64,000 bases of DNA from Paenibacillus aestuarii (GCF_027789125.1 NZ_JAQFVF010000043.1:18776-82775); one strand, 5' to 3'; shown: positions 1-8,766, counted from the stretch's first letter. The notes: a model not told the origin generated them from the letters alone. A program made the numbers and translations.

Positions 1-615
1 GCTCCCGGACCCGCCAGCGAAGCTGAACAGCTCGTCGCTGATCGCATCCACGCGCTCGATGCGCTGCGCGTTCGCGTTTTTGCGCGGGTCGTCCGTGTAC
101 AGGCCGTCCATATCGGTAATGATGATCAATCGGCTCGCTTTCACCAGATTGCCGACCAGCGCCGACAGCGTGTCGTTGTCGCCGAATTTGAGCTCATCCA
201 CCGACACCGTGTCGTTCTCGTTGATGATCGGCACGACGCCGCGCTGCAGCAGCTCGTCGATCGTCATCAGCGCGTTCTGCACGCGCTTGCGGTTGGAGAA
301 GTCGTACCGGGTCAGTAATATTTGTGCCACACGGATGCCATGGGTGGCAAAAGCTTCGTGGTACGACTGCATCAGCAGTGCCTGGCCGACCGAAGCGGCG
401 GCCTGCTTCTCGTGCAGCACCTTGGGCCGCGTCTTGTAGCCCAAGGACGTAAAGCCTGCGGCTACGGCACCGGAGGTGACGAGCAGCACTTGGTAGCCGT
501 CCTCCTGAAGCCGCGACAGCTCGGAGGCGAAGAACCGTATTTTATCCGGGTTCAAGCCACCCGTTTCTGAAGTTAATGAACTGCTGCCGATTTTGACAAC
601 GATTCGCTGAGTCAT
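1..615 (-). CDS. proB: Glutamate 5-kinase, N-terminal part (cut by window edge)
   Basis: First enzyme of proline synthesis from glutamate: ATP-dependent phosphorylation to gamma-glutamyl phosphate, in the cytoplasm. Translating the minus strand from the ATG at 615 gives 205 uninterrupted residues up to the window edge. They begin MTQRIVVKIGSSSLT, the amino-acid-kinase glycine-rich start. TSGAVAAG (residues about 46-53) and NENDTVS follow, both typical of ProB substrate binding. The C-terminal part, including any PUA domain, lies outside the window, and proA would be expected beyond it. The ATG is preceded by AAGGATGGG. A proline-type T-box leader lies immediately upstream, which supports both the assignment and the strand. 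Confidence 0.95.
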   Translation of the reverse strand, partial: MTQRIVVKIGSSSLTSETGGLNPDKIRFFASELSRLQEDGYQVLLVTSGAVAAGFTSLGYKTRPKVLHEKQAAASVGQALLMQSYHEAFATHGIRVAQILLTRYDFSNRKRVQNALMTIDELLQRGVVPIINENDTVSVDELKFGDNDTLSALVGNLVKASRLIIITDMDGLYTDDPRKNANAQRIERVDAISDELFSFAGGSGS

Positions 616-655
616 CTTGATCCCATCCTTTTAATCATCATTATGTAAATGCAAA

Positions 656-905
656 AAAGACTTCCGTCCTCATGACAAATAAGGACGAAAGTCTGACACT
701 TCCGCGGTACCACCTTAGATTGGCGCACGCTTTATAGGCTGCACCCAACTCTGGAATCCCTATATAACAGCAGGGGACTGTTCAACTCATCGTTGACCGT
801 TCAGGGGCGGGTTCGGAACCGGATCACGGTAAGCTCTCACAGCCGATGGAGCTTACTCTCTGCAGCGTGTTGCACACTTCCTACTATTCCCATCATAACG
901 TTGCT
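656..905 (-). ncRNA. T-box riboswitch leader of proB (proline type)
   Basis: Read on the minus strand, the leader has the AGTA and AGAGAG motifs of Stem I, a Stem I hairpin at about 830-860, and the conserved antiterminator T-box AAGGTGGTACCGCGG at 701-717. It ends in an intrinsic terminator (arms at 658-670 and 682-694, then TTTTTT). The bulge reads UGGU, which would pair with a tRNA ending ACCA; discriminator A fits tRNA-Pro. The specifier region near 803-818 contains GAACCCGCCCC, giving CCC, CCG or CCU as proline codons depending on alignment. Uncharged tRNA-Pro should therefore allow readthrough into proB. The T-box class is certain from the motif; proline specificity is inferred from the codon, the discriminator and the gene. 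Confidence 0.93.
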
Positions 906-955
906 ATATGGAAGACGTGGCGTTACACCGATCGTTTCCGTTTTTTGTTCTATCT

Positions 956-985
956 AGAATAGCACGCTGTACAAGCCTTTGTAAA
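956..985 (-). promoter_or_regulatory. Candidate sigma-A promoter of the proB T-box leader
   Basis: On the minus strand TTTACA (980-985) is followed after 18 bp by TATTCT (956-961). This places transcription start about 45-50 bases before Stem I of the T-box, in the gap after the mtnE stop codon. Confidence 0.5.
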
Positions 986-992
986 GCGGCTT

Positions 993-2195
993 TTATTCAA
1001 ATAAGCGAAGCTTGCCGATTCGCTGCACAGCTTCCTCCAAGCGGGCTTCCGTCGAGAGCAGGCCAAGCCGGACATAGCCTTCGCCATGTTCGCCGAACCC
1101 GACGCCGGGTGCGACAACGACTTTGGCTTCCTGCAGGAGCAAATCGGACAGGCTTTGCGACGTATGGCCTTTAGGCACAGGCAGCCAGGAGAAGAACGAG
1201 CCTTGCGATGGTTTGGCCTGCCAGCCGATTTCGTGCAGCGCTGCATAAAGCGCATTGCGGCGGCTTTCGTAGACGCTGCGCAGTTCGTTGACGCAGTCCT
1301 GCGGGCCTGTCAGCGCTGTTTGCGCCGCAACTTGAATGCCGCCGAACAGGGAGCAGTAATAATGATCCTGCATCAGGTTGATCAGGCGGATGACTTCGCG
1401 GTTGCCGAGGGCAAAACCGACGCGCCAGCCGGCCATGTTGTAAGTTTTGGACAGCGTGTAGAACTCCACGCCGACTTCTTTCGCGCCGGGCGTAGAGAGG
1501 AAGCTGACAGGCTTCTGGCCGTCAAAACCGATGGCGCCATACGCGAAATCGCTGGCGACGACAACGTTATTTTTATAGGCGAACTCTACCGTATCCTGGT
1601 AAAAAGAAGCGGGCGCCGTCGCGCCGGTCGGATTGTTCGGATAGTTGATGAACATCAGCTTCGCGCGCTCCAGATCAGCTGGCTCGATCGCGGAATAGTC
1701 CGGCAGGAAGGCGTTGTCCGCTTTGAGCGGCATGAAGGACATCCGCGCACCGGCCAGAGCTACGCCTGACCAATAATCCGGGTAACCCGGGTCGGGAACG
1801 AGACAAACGTCGCCTGGGTTGAGCAAACATTGAGCAATTTCGATCAGCCCTGTTTTGCCGCCAAATAGGATCGCGACCTCCGTCTCCGGATCAAGCTCAA
1901 CGCCATGATCTTCCTTATAGCGCTGCGCAATCGCTTCTTTCAAGAAAAGAAAACCGCTGAAAGGCGGGTATTTATGGTACAGCGGGTTGGCAGACGCTTC
2001 CTGCATCGCTTTCACAATGTGGGGAGGCGTCGGACGGTCCGGATTGCCTTGCCCCAGATTGATGACGTCATGGCCTTGGGTGATCTGGGCATTGGCTTTG
2101 CCTACAAGCGTCGCAAAAAACTGCGTAGGCAGACCTTGCATCCGCTCGGCGGGATGTATGGAAAAGGCAGATTGTGTTTGGGGTACGTTAGACAC
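993..2195 (-). CDS. mtnE: PLP aminotransferase of methionine salvage (MtnE type)
   Basis: A 400-residue fold-type I aminotransferase. In methionine salvage it converts 4-methylthio-2-oxobutyrate to methionine, often with glutamine as amino donor. Landmarks are INLGQGNPDRPTP near residue 45, YPNNPTGA near 185, and the Schiff-base lysine in YTLSKTYNMAGWRVGF near 247. Whole-length similarity to the B. subtilis MtnE (YkrV) sequence as I recall it is strong. The start is a GTG at 2195 with GGAGTG about 11 bases upstream. It is divergent from the omega-amidase gene mtnU, which disposes of the alpha-ketoglutaramate that glutamine transamination makes. No SAM riboswitch is visible in the 160-bp divergent gap. 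Confidence 0.88.
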   Translation of the reverse strand: MSNVPQTQSAFSIHPAERMQGLPTQFFATLVGKANAQITQGHDVINLGQGNPDRPTPPHIVKAMQEASANPLYHKYPPFSGFLFLKEAIAQRYKEDHGVELDPETEVAILFGGKTGLIEIAQCLLNPGDVCLVPDPGYPDYWSGVALAGARMSFMPLKADNAFLPDYSAIEPADLERAKLMFINYPNNPTGATAPASFYQDTVEFAYKNNVVVASDFAYGAIGFDGQKPVSFLSTPGAKEVGVEFYTLSKTYNMAGWRVGFALGNREVIRLINLMQDHYYCSLFGGIQVAAQTALTGPQDCVNELRSVYESRRNALYAALHEIGWQAKPSQGSFFSWLPVPKGHTSQSLSDLLLQEAKVVVAPGVGFGEHGEGYVRLGLLSTEARLEEAVQRIGKLRLFE

Positions 2196-2355
2196 GATTT
2201 AATTCACACTCCGTAGGTCGGGATTGGCATAATAACACTAATGTACCACGATTGCCCTGTGGTGTATAGTAAGATTGTTCCCATCTTGCCGGGAATATCC
2301 GATTCGACTAATATAGAAAAAAAAGATCAGCGATGAGGCTGAAAGGGGCATTCAG

Positions 2356-3156
2356 ATGGAGGAAACACAGCTATTGCATGTTGCATTGATTCAAATGGAC
2401 ATTGCCATCGGGGAACCCGATACCAACTATACGCATTTGGAAAAGCTTCTGGGCGAAGCGGTTTCCGCTGAAGTGAAGCCGGATGTCATCGTTTTCCCGG
2501 AAATGTGGAACACCGGTTACGCGCTGACCGAGATCCACGAGCTGGCCGATCGGGAAGGCGAGCGCACGAGAGCTTTTTTAAGCGAATTTGCCCGCAACCA
2601 TCAAGTGAACCTCATTGGCGGTTCCATTGCCGATAAGCGCGGGGATCGCGTGCTTAATACGATTTATGCTTTTGACCGCCAAGGCGCGGAAATCGCCGAA
2701 TATTCCAAGATTCATCTGTTCCGCCTGATGGATGAAGAGAAATACTTGCACAGCGGCGAACAGCTTGGCCGCTTTGAGCTGGAAGGCGTGCCGGCGGGCG
2801 CGATGATCTGCTATGACATCCGCTTTCCGGAGCTTGCGCGCAAGCTTGCCCTAGATGGCGCGCGCATTTTGTTTGTGCCGGCCGAGTGGCCGCATCCGCG
2901 TTTGCATCATTGGCGTACATTGCTCATGGCCAGAGCCATAGAGAATCAAATGTACGTAGTCTCCTGCAATCGCGTCGGCACGAGCGGAACGACGAACTTC
3001 TTCGGCCACTCCATGGTCATCGACCCGTGGGGCGAGGTGTTGGTCGAGGGCGACGAGAACGAAGCGATTTTGCGGGCGACGATCGATTTGAGCGAAGTTG
3101 TGCGTGTGCGTGGTAAAATCCCTGTTTTCGAAGACCGCCGTCCGCAATTGTATTAG
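2356..3156 (+). CDS. mtnU: Carbon-nitrogen hydrolase, omega-amidase (MtnU type)
   Basis: A 266-residue nitrilase-superfamily amidase, probably hydrolysing alpha-ketoglutaramate to 2-oxoglutarate and ammonia. The catalytic triad is visible: Glu49 in FPEMWNTGY, Lys118 in YSKIHLF and Cys152 in MICYDIRFPEL, all at family-typical spacing. Length is normal for the family. GAAAGGGG precedes the ATG by about 7 bases. It is transcribed away from mtnE, and the pairing supports the omega-amidase role. A generic amidase assignment is certain; the substrate is inferred from context. Confidence 0.87.
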   Translation: MEETQLLHVALIQMDIAIGEPDTNYTHLEKLLGEAVSAEVKPDVIVFPEMWNTGYALTEIHELADREGERTRAFLSEFARNHQVNLIGGSIADKRGDRVLNTIYAFDRQGAEIAEYSKIHLFRLMDEEKYLHSGEQLGRFELEGVPAGAMICYDIRFPELARKLALDGARILFVPAEWPHPRLHHWRTLLMARAIENQMYVVSCNRVGTSGTTNFFGHSMVIDPWGEVLVEGDENEAILRATIDLSEVVRVRGKIPVFEDRRPQLY

Positions 3157-3174
3157 AATGAGGGCGAACATCAT

Positions 3175-3203
3175 TTGATTTTTTTCGCGTTTTTTTGTAC
3201 ACT
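3175..3203 (+). promoter_or_regulatory. Candidate promoter of the glyS T-box leader
   Basis: TTGATT (3175-3180), a 17-bp T-rich spacer and TACACT (3198-3203). This puts the transcript start a few bases before the T-box leader. It lies 18 bases after the mtnU stop codon. Confidence 0.6.
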
Positions 3204-3214
3204 TAGAGCAATTG

Positions 3215-3446
3215 GATAACAATGGCGGCAGTGATGGATGAATAGTACTCGAAGCGCCTTCATGTTCAGCGAGCTGGGGTCGGTGCAAGCCCAGAGATGA
3301 AGTTCGGGGAAAAGGCAATCCGGAGCCGTGTCGATAAAGGGGATGCGCGAGTGTTTAGGCGCGTGTCAACTAGGGTGGAACCGCGGGTGCGTAAGGCTCT
3401 CGTCCCTAGGCATATTTAGATGCCTTTGGATGATGAGCCTTTTTTG
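3215..3446 (+). ncRNA. T-box riboswitch leader of glyS (glycine type)
   Basis: Stem I carries the AGTA motif near 3243. The specifier context GAAAAGGCAATCC places GGC (Gly) at 3314-3316. The T-box AGGGTGGAACCGCGGG lies at 3372-3387. Its bulge UGGA would pair with a tRNA ending UCCA, matching the U discriminator of Bacillus tRNA-Gly. A terminator hairpin (GGCTC at 3395-3399 pairing with GAGCC at 3435-3439, then six Ts) overlaps the antiterminator. The arrangement closely resembles the B. subtilis glyQS leader. Uncharged tRNA-Gly should permit readthrough into glyS. Confidence 0.96.
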
Positions 3447-3516
3447 TATGCTCATCTTCACAACGGTGTCGCTGGTCGAAGGACCCATTTTTCAACAGAT
3501 GAAGGAGAGTATGAAC

Positions 3517-4899
3517 ATGAGCGTAACTATGGATCAAGTCGTCGCACTGGCGAAGCACAGAGGTTTTGTATTTCCAGGTTCCGAGGTTTATGGCGGTCTG
3601 GCCAACACTTGGGACTACGGTCCGCTCGGCGTTGAGCTGAAGAACAATATCAAACGGGCATGGTGGAAAAAATTCATTCAAGAATCCCCGTACAACGTAG
3701 GCTTGGACGCCGCGATTCTGATGAATCCGCAAGCTTGGGTCGCATCCGGCCACGTGGGCAACTTCAATGACCCGATGATCGACTGCAAACAGTGTAAAGC
3801 ACGCCACCGTGCTGACAAACTGATCGAGAACAAACTGGCTGAAAAAGATATCGAAATTATCGTCGACGGCATGACGTTCGATCAGATGGCGGCGCTCATC
3901 AAGGAGCACAACATCGTATGTCCGGATTGCGGCAGCAACGATTTCACGGACATCCGCCAATTCAACTTGATGTTCAAAACGTTCCAAGGCGTAACGGAGT
4001 CGAGCGCTAACGTTGTTTATCTGCGTCCGGAAACGGCGCAAGGTATTTTCGTGAACTTTAAAAACGTGCAGCGCACGATGCGTAAAAAATTGCCATTTGG
4101 TATCGGCCAAATTGGTAAAAGTTTCCGTAACGAGATCACGCCGGGCAACTTTACGTTCCGTACACGTGAATTCGAGCAAATGGAGCTTGAATTTTTCTGC
4201 AAGCCGGGCGAAGACATGAAATGGTTCGAGTACTGGAGAAGCTTCTGCCATAACTGGCTGCTGTCCTTGGGCGCGAAGGAAGAAAATCTCCGCCTGCGCG
4301 ATCACAACGAGGATGAGCTGTCCCACTATAGTAACGCAACGACGGATATCGAGTACAAATTCCCATTCGGCTGGGGCGAGCTGTGGGGTATTGCCGATCG
4401 TACGGATTTTGACTTGAAGCAGCACATGGAGCATTCCGGCGAAGACTTCAACTATATCGATCAAGAAACGAATGAGCGTTACATCCCTTACTGCATCGAG
4501 CCGTCCCTCGGCGCTGACCGTGTAACTTTGGCGCTGCTCATCGATGCATTCGAGGAGCAGCAGCTCGAAGGTGATGACAGCCGCACGGTGCTGCATTTCC
4601 ACCCTGCGCTTGCGCCTATCAAAGCGGCGGTGTTCCCGCTGTCGAAGAAGCTGGCGGAAGGCGCGCAAGCAGTGTTCGCCGATTTGGCGAAGCACTTCAT
4701 GGTAGACTATGACGATGCCGGTTCGATCGGCAAAAGATACCGCCGCCACGATGAGATCGGCACACCGTTCTGCATCACATACGATTTTGAATCGGAAACA
4801 GATGGCCAAGTGACTGTTCGTGACCGTGACACGATGGAGCAAACGCGCATGCCGATCAGCGAGCTGAAAGCGTTCATCGAAAGCAAGCTGCAATTTTAA
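3517..4899 (+). CDS. glyS: Glycyl-tRNA synthetase, single-chain class II type
   Basis: Charges tRNA-Gly. At 460 residues this is the homodimeric alpha2 type, not the split GlyQ/GlyS type. Visible features are a start [17 protein letters not shown], the WDYGPLG motif, class II motif 2 around [14 protein letters not shown], and motif 3 around IEPSLGADR. An anticodon-binding domain forms the last ~110 residues. An open frame continues upstream to 3328, but that stretch lies inside the T-box leader and its terminator. The start is therefore set at ATG 3517, nine bases after AAGGAG (3502-3507). ATG 3511 is the alternative but sits too close to the ribosome binding site. Confidence 0.96.
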   Translation: MSVTMDQVVALAKHRGFVFPGSEVYGGLANTWDYGPLGVELKNNIKRAWWKKFIQESPYNVGLDAAILMNPQAWVASGHVGNFNDPMIDCKQCKARHRADKLIENKLAEKDIEIIVDGMTFDQMAALIKEHNIVCPDCGSNDFTDIRQFNLMFKTFQGVTESSANVVYLRPETAQGIFVNFKNVQRTMRKKLPFGIGQIGKSFRNEITPGNFTFRTREFEQMELEFFCKPGEDMKWFEYWRSFCHNWLLSLGAKEENLRLRDHNEDELSHYSNATTDIEYKFPFGWGELWGIADRTDFDLKQHMEHSGEDFNYIDQETNERYIPYCIEPSLGADRVTLALLIDAFEEQQLEGDDSRTVLHFHPALAPIKAAVFPLSKKLAEGAQAVFADLAKHFMVDYDDAGSIGKRYRRHDEIGTPFCITYDFESETDGQVTVRDRDTMEQTRMPISELKAFIESKLQF

Positions 4900-4902
4900 T
4901 GC

Positions 4903-4953
4903 AAAAATCCCCTGTAGCGGGCTCGTGAGAGCTCGTGCAGGGGATTTTTTTAT
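4903..4953. terminator. Bidirectional terminator between glyS and cysteine dioxygenase
   Basis: AAAATCCCCTG and CAGGGGATTTTTTT form the outer stem around an inner GAGCTC-type hairpin. A-tracts and T-tracts on the two sides let it serve both convergent genes. Confidence 0.85.
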
Positions 4954-5441
4954 ATGACATAATCGAGCACGTCAGTATAGGGAAGATATCGGTTCGTATT
5001 CCTCAGCGGTGGAGAATAGACATGCAGGGAAATCGCACGCTCGGGAAACGGGTTGCTGAGCTGATGGATTTGGTCAGCAGGGGCCACGAACAGCTGCCCG
5101 GCTTGAATGAAATCATCCTTTTGCGGTTTCGGATACCCGTGCTCATCCAGCACATGCGTCGTATTCACCAGCGACCCTTCAGCCAGATAGGCGCAGCCGA
5201 TGGACGCGCCATGGTTATGAATCGCCGTCGACCGGTTCGCTGGAATGTGAATCACAATCACTTCAATCTGATCGTTGCCATAGATCACATTACGACCATA
5301 AGGCAGGTGCGCAGGCTCCGTTTTATACGCTGGCACATGCTGCAGATTAGGTCCCAGCGCAGTCAGCGCAGCTTTTAGATCTTCCAGGGTAGGTTGCTGC
5401 AACTTGCAGAATGTCTGCTCAATTGCTTTTAGGAATGTCAT
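4950..5441 (-). CDS. Cysteine dioxygenase, type I (cupin)
   Basis: A 163-residue cupin of the cysteine dioxygenase family, which oxidises cysteine to cysteine sulfinate with non-haem iron. Cupin motif 1 is seen as HNHGASIGCAYLAEG (residues about 75-89), with two of the iron-binding histidines. Motif 2 gives the third, in SLHVYSPPL near residue 140. The length is typical of bacterial members. AGGAGG lies 7 bases before the ATG at 5441. It is convergent with glyS and stands alone. The substrate could also be a related thiol such as 3-mercaptopropionate; the sequence alone does not decide. Confidence 0.82.
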   Translation of the reverse strand: MTFLKAIEQTFCKLQQPTLEDLKAALTALGPNLQHVPAYKTEPAHLPYGRNVIYGNDQIEVIVIHIPANRSTAIHNHGASIGCAYLAEGSLVNTTHVLDEHGYPKPQKDDFIQAGQLFVAPADQIHQLSNPFPERAISLHVYSPPLRNTNRYLPYTDVLDYVI

Positions 5442-5581
5442 GATGTCCGCCTCCTAGAGGCTAATGCCTCGGTTTTCTTATCAATTTTTATTAGGGATTT
5501 GATAAGATTTTCTGATATATCGTATGCAGTAGGAGGCGAAGCGGTTTGTGCAATTAAGAAAAAAATGGAAGTAACTTCAGC

Positions 5582-6466
5582 TTACACGACTCGAAAAGGG
5601 GGGATTTGTCTGCCGTCAATATCCGTAAAACCATATTCGGCCGCCAGGTTGCCGACCTCGAGCAGCAAGCCCGCTTTGTTGTGAACGACCGGATCTGCAG
5701 CTAACGCGGCTACGGCACGGCCGATGTACGCCACCGACTCGGTAGGATGAAGCTCTTCTACCTTCATGAAATCCGGGTCGTCCGGCTCCAGTCCGTAATG
5801 TTGGTTGACAGCTTCCGTACGCATCCAGCCCGGCGCAAGCGCCAGTACGGTCACGCCTATGCCGCCCGTTTGGAGATTCGCCGCCATGCCGCGCGTCATG
5901 ATGGCAACAGCCCTTTTGACCGTGTCGTAGAAGACGTTCACGGGATAATTGCCGCCAATGTCCGGGTAGACGCCGGTATTGATGATCAGTCCATTTTTTT
6001 GTTCGAGAAAAAATTTGCTCATGGCCAAGCGGCTTGAAAGCATTTGCGCACGCAGCCCGGCCTGAAACATATTGTCCCACCGTTTCATCGGCTGCTCCCA
6101 AAACGGGGCGAGAAAATCAACGTCATCGTAATTTTCATATCCTCCCCAAGCGTTGTTCACGACGATGTCGAGCATTCCTTGCTCCTCTTTAATCCGCGCG
6201 TACAAGGAGGCTACGTCGGCATCGACTGTGTGGTCGCAGCGCACCGCGATCCCGATGCCGCCGCGTCTCGTCACGGCTTCCGCGGTATCTTCGATGGTAC
6301 CCGTCACATCGCTTCTGCTGGCGCTTTGTCTGGTGCTGCGCCCTGTGACGTACACCGTAGCCCCGGCCTCGCCAAGCACTTGGGCGATTCCGCGCCCGCC
6401 ACCTCTGCTGGAGCCGGTAACGAGTGCTATTTTCCCTTTCAAGTTAGGAATTGTCCATTGTTTCAT
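5582..6466 (-). CDS. Short-chain dehydrogenase/reductase family protein
   Basis: A 294-residue Rossmann-fold oxidoreductase of unknown substrate. The dinucleotide site is TGSSRGGGRGIA near residue 20, the structural motif is NNAWGG, and the catalytic pair is YDTVK. The usual serine 13 residues before that tyrosine is absent; the segment reads NTGVYPDIGGNY. Activity may therefore be altered or use a different hydroxyl. The frame opens at a TTG (6478) that lies inside the ribosome binding site TTGGAGGCG, so the ATG at 6466 (MKQWTIPNLKGK) is chosen. It is a single gene with its own promoter region upstream. Confidence 0.85.
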   Translation of the reverse strand: MKQWTIPNLKGKIALVTGSSRGGGRGIAQVLGEAGATVYVTGRSTRQSASRSDVTGTIEDTAEAVTRRGGIGIAVRCDHTVDADVASLYARIKEEQGMLDIVVNNAWGGYENYDDVDFLAPFWEQPMKRWDNMFQAGLRAQMLSSRLAMSKFFLEQKNGLIINTGVYPDIGGNYPVNVFYDTVKRAVAIMTRGMAANLQTGGIGVTVLALAPGWMRTEAVNQHYGLEPDDPDFMKVEELHPTESVAYIGRAVAALAADPVVHNKAGLLLEVGNLAAEYGFTDIDGRQIPPFRVV

Positions 6467-6551
6467 AAGCGCCTCCAATTCATATCGTTCATCTATTTAG
6501 GTTAGCCTAAAATAGTTTAGGAATCCCTATACCGCTAATGATACAGAAAAA

Positions 6552-6572
6552 CCATGACAGATTCTGTCATGG
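6552..6572 (-). terminator. Intrinsic terminator after the WYL regulator gene
   Basis: CCATGACAG and CTGTCATGG form a 9-bp stem with a 3-base loop. Read on the minus strand, TTTTT follows. It lies about 170 bases past the stop at 6744; nothing coding was recognised between them. Confidence 0.75.
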
Positions 6573-6743
6573 TATTTGAAAGAGGTTATGTACTTGCCAT
6601 CACTTTGTCCTGGCAGCCCGTGCTCACACCACGATGATCCCGTTTGCTCAGAAAGGTGAGCTCCTGAGTCAAGGGGATCCTGCACAGAAGAAGGCGACCA
6701 AGGAAGAGTGCTCCTGAGCCTAAGGGATAGTGGCCAGAAACCT

Positions 6744-7694
6744 TTATCCGCCGTAAGCTTTGGCCATGGCTTGAACTTGCTCGCGAATCCAAGTCACCAT
6801 TGCTTCCGGCTCTTCGACGATGGCGTTGCCCCCGAAGCTTAAAAAGTATTGAGAGAAGTGGCCCATGTTCTCTTCATGCATTTCGTCAAGCAGGATTGCG
6901 CTGCCATCGGGCTGCTTTTGCAATGAGCCGCTCATCCCTTGTCCGCGTTCATACATCTGTACGCCTTCCGGCGTCAGTCTAACGCGCAGTGTCACCCTGC
7001 TGCCGTCAGCAGGAGCTTTGCGGAGCCACTCTGTAATCGTCATACTCTTGATCTCGCGTACCGGATGACTGTCTTCTGCAGGAGCTAAGGCGAGAATTCG
7101 GTCGCAGCGGAACAAAAGATTTTTCTCCCTCTCGAAACAGTAGGCCGGCATATACCAATAGCCCTGATTGGCGTAAAGGCCAATAGGCTGAATCACTCTT
7201 GGCCTGGCTCCATTTTTTGAAGCATAGTCGATGTTTAGTGCCTTGCCTTCCAGTGCAGCTTCCATAATTTGCTGCAAATACGGGGAGCTCGTGGTCCGAT
7301 ATGGCGTCCAAAATACAACGCGATCCTTCATGGCATCTATTTTAGCTTTGGCATCCGCAGGGAGGTAGTGATAAAACTTGTTCAGCGCCGAAGCTGTTTC
7401 CGCTTCAAAAGGAAGCGCACGATAGTACTGCAGAGACTGAAAAGCAAAAAACATCGCCACAGCCTCTTGCTCGGAAAATAAAATAGGCGGCAGCATGCGT
7501 TTCTTGAGCACCCGGTAACCGCCGTGCGGGCCGAACTCTGTATAGAGCGGCATGCCCATTTCGGACAACTCTTGCAGGTCGCGATGCATCGTTCTTTCGG
7601 AAACGCCGAATTCATCGGCCATTTCCTTCAAGGTAAACTGCATGCGCTCGTTGACGGTCAGCATCAACTGAATCAGTCTCTGCGTCTTGTTCAC
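6744..7694 (-). CDS. YafY-type HTH/WYL-domain transcriptional regulator
   Basis: A 316-residue regulator. The N-terminal winged helix-turn-helix (about residues 5-60) contains TLKEMADEFGVSERTMHRDL. A WYL-type ligand-binding domain follows (about 135-215, with RPRVIQPIGLY and GYWYMPAYC), then a C-terminal extension. Members usually control nearby genes in response to small molecules or nucleic acid damage; the target here is unknown. The start is GTG 7694. Its AAAGGAGG shares bases with the TAA of the upstream lysR gene, so the two are probably co-transcribed and perhaps translationally coupled. Confidence 0.88.
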   Translation of the reverse strand: MNKTQRLIQLMLTVNERMQFTLKEMADEFGVSERTMHRDLQELSEMGMPLYTEFGPHGGYRVLKKRMLPPILFSEQEAVAMFFAFQSLQYYRALPFEAETASALNKFYHYLPADAKAKIDAMKDRVVFWTPYRTTSSPYLQQIMEAALEGKALNIDYASKNGARPRVIQPIGLYANQGYWYMPAYCFEREKNLLFRCDRILALAPAEDSHPVREIKSMTITEWLRKAPADGSRVTLRVRLTPEGVQMYERGQGMSGSLQKQPDGSAILLDEMHEENMGHFSQYFLSFGGNAIVEEPEAMVTWIREQVQAMAKAYGG

Positions 7695-7709
7695 CTGAAG
7701 CAGCCTCCT

Positions 7710-8603
7710 TTAGACGATTCCGCTCATCACTGTTTTCATGGTGGAGATGAAGGCTTCAGCCGCTTTGGATATATATCTCCCTTTTTTGTAGGCGATCACG
7801 AGCGTCCGCACAGGCCGCCCTTCCAAAGGCACATGAACAGGCGCAAGCTCGCTGTAGCTTCGCCGGGATATCAGATAAGGAACGAAGGCGATGCCCATTC
7901 CGGCGGCTACCAGCGATTGCACCGTCTCCATGTTGCTGGATTCAAATACGATGTTAGGCGTAAAGCCTGCACTCTGGCACAAGTCCCGCGTCAGGGTGCG
8001 GAAGCCTTGACCCTTTTTTAATGCGATGAACGATTCATTTGCCAGCTGTTCGATGCGGATCGGCTGCGCCGAGTCTGCAAGGGGATGCTTCGGCGGGACA
8101 GCGAGCACGATCTCTTCCTCCAGCAGCGTTTCGTAGATCAATGAGTCTTCGCGCAGCGGAAGCGAAAGGAGACTGATGTCCGTCTGCCCGTTGCTTGTCA
8201 GCGTCTCGAGATTCGCCGATGTTTCTTCGACAAGCGAAATTTCAATTTCCGGATAAGCCGCTTGAAAGGCCGGCACGACGAACGGAAGGATCGTAGATCC
8301 TGTAATCTGCATGCTGCCGACGACGAGGCGTCCTTTTTTCATTTGCGAGATGTCTTCCATCTCTTTTTTTAACTGCTCGACCATGTCGAGAATTTTTTGC
8401 GATTTTTCCACGAACAGCGATCCCGCATGCGTAAGCTCGACCGAATTCGTGCTCCGCTGGAAGAGCAGCACGCCGATCTCTTTCTCCAGCTTGGACAATT
8501 GCTGGCTGAGCGAAGGCTGAGCGATATGAAGCTTCTCGGCTGCACGTGAAAAGTTGCGTTCCACGGCGATTTGAATGGCATATTGTAGTTGGCGCAATTC
8601 CAT
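7710..8603 (-). CDS. LysR-family transcriptional regulator
   Basis: A 297-residue LTTR. The helix-turn-helix is at residues 1-60 (FSRAAEKLHIAQPSLSQQLS), with the effector-binding domain from about 90 to the end. It is divergent from leuCD across a 163-bp gap that holds a perfect 13-base palindrome, as LTTRs often are with their targets. Control of leuCD or autoregulation is therefore plausible but not shown. The downstream WYL regulator begins 15 bases after its stop. Confidence 0.92.
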   Translation of the reverse strand: MELRQLQYAIQIAVERNFSRAAEKLHIAQPSLSQQLSKLEKEIGVLLFQRSTNSVELTHAGSLFVEKSQKILDMVEQLKKEMEDISQMKKGRLVVGSMQITGSTILPFVVPAFQAAYPEIEISLVEETSANLETLTSNGQTDISLLSLPLREDSLIYETLLEEEIVLAVPPKHPLADSAQPIRIEQLANESFIALKKGQGFRTLTRDLCQSAGFTPNIVFESSNMETVQSLVAAGMGIAFVPYLISRRSYSELAPVHVPLEGRPVRTLVIAYKKGRYISKAAEAFISTMKTVMSGIV

Positions 8604-8664
8604 AATTGATAACTCCTCGTACGTATTCGTCGCTTTTATTATTGTTTTTACCTATCAACTCTAT

Positions 8665-8706
8665 AGATATTATATCTTGGAACTATGACGAAATCCATGC
8701 TAGTAT
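8665..8706 (+). promoter_or_regulatory. leuC promoter with LysR-type operator candidate
   Basis: AGATATTATATCT at 8665-8677 is a perfect palindrome around one central base. It abuts a promoter-like pair, TTGGAA (8677-8682) and TAGTAT (8701-8706), separated by 18 bp and pointing at leuC. An LTTR bound just upstream of the -35 would suit activation. The assignment is by pattern only. Confidence 0.45.
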
Positions 8707-8766
8707 ACGTTATGAGGGTAATACATTTATCAATGTAGAGCGGATAATGATAAGAGGTGACTGGAA

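Noticed and set aside
2196..2355. SAM riboswitch expected for methionine-salvage genes
   Set aside because: None of the S-box core motifs or a terminator hairpin is present in this short gap.
3406..4893. 495-codon open frame antisense to glyS
   Set aside because: It mirrors the entire glyS gene, has no ribosome binding site and no recognisable domain. It arises from codon bias of the sense gene.
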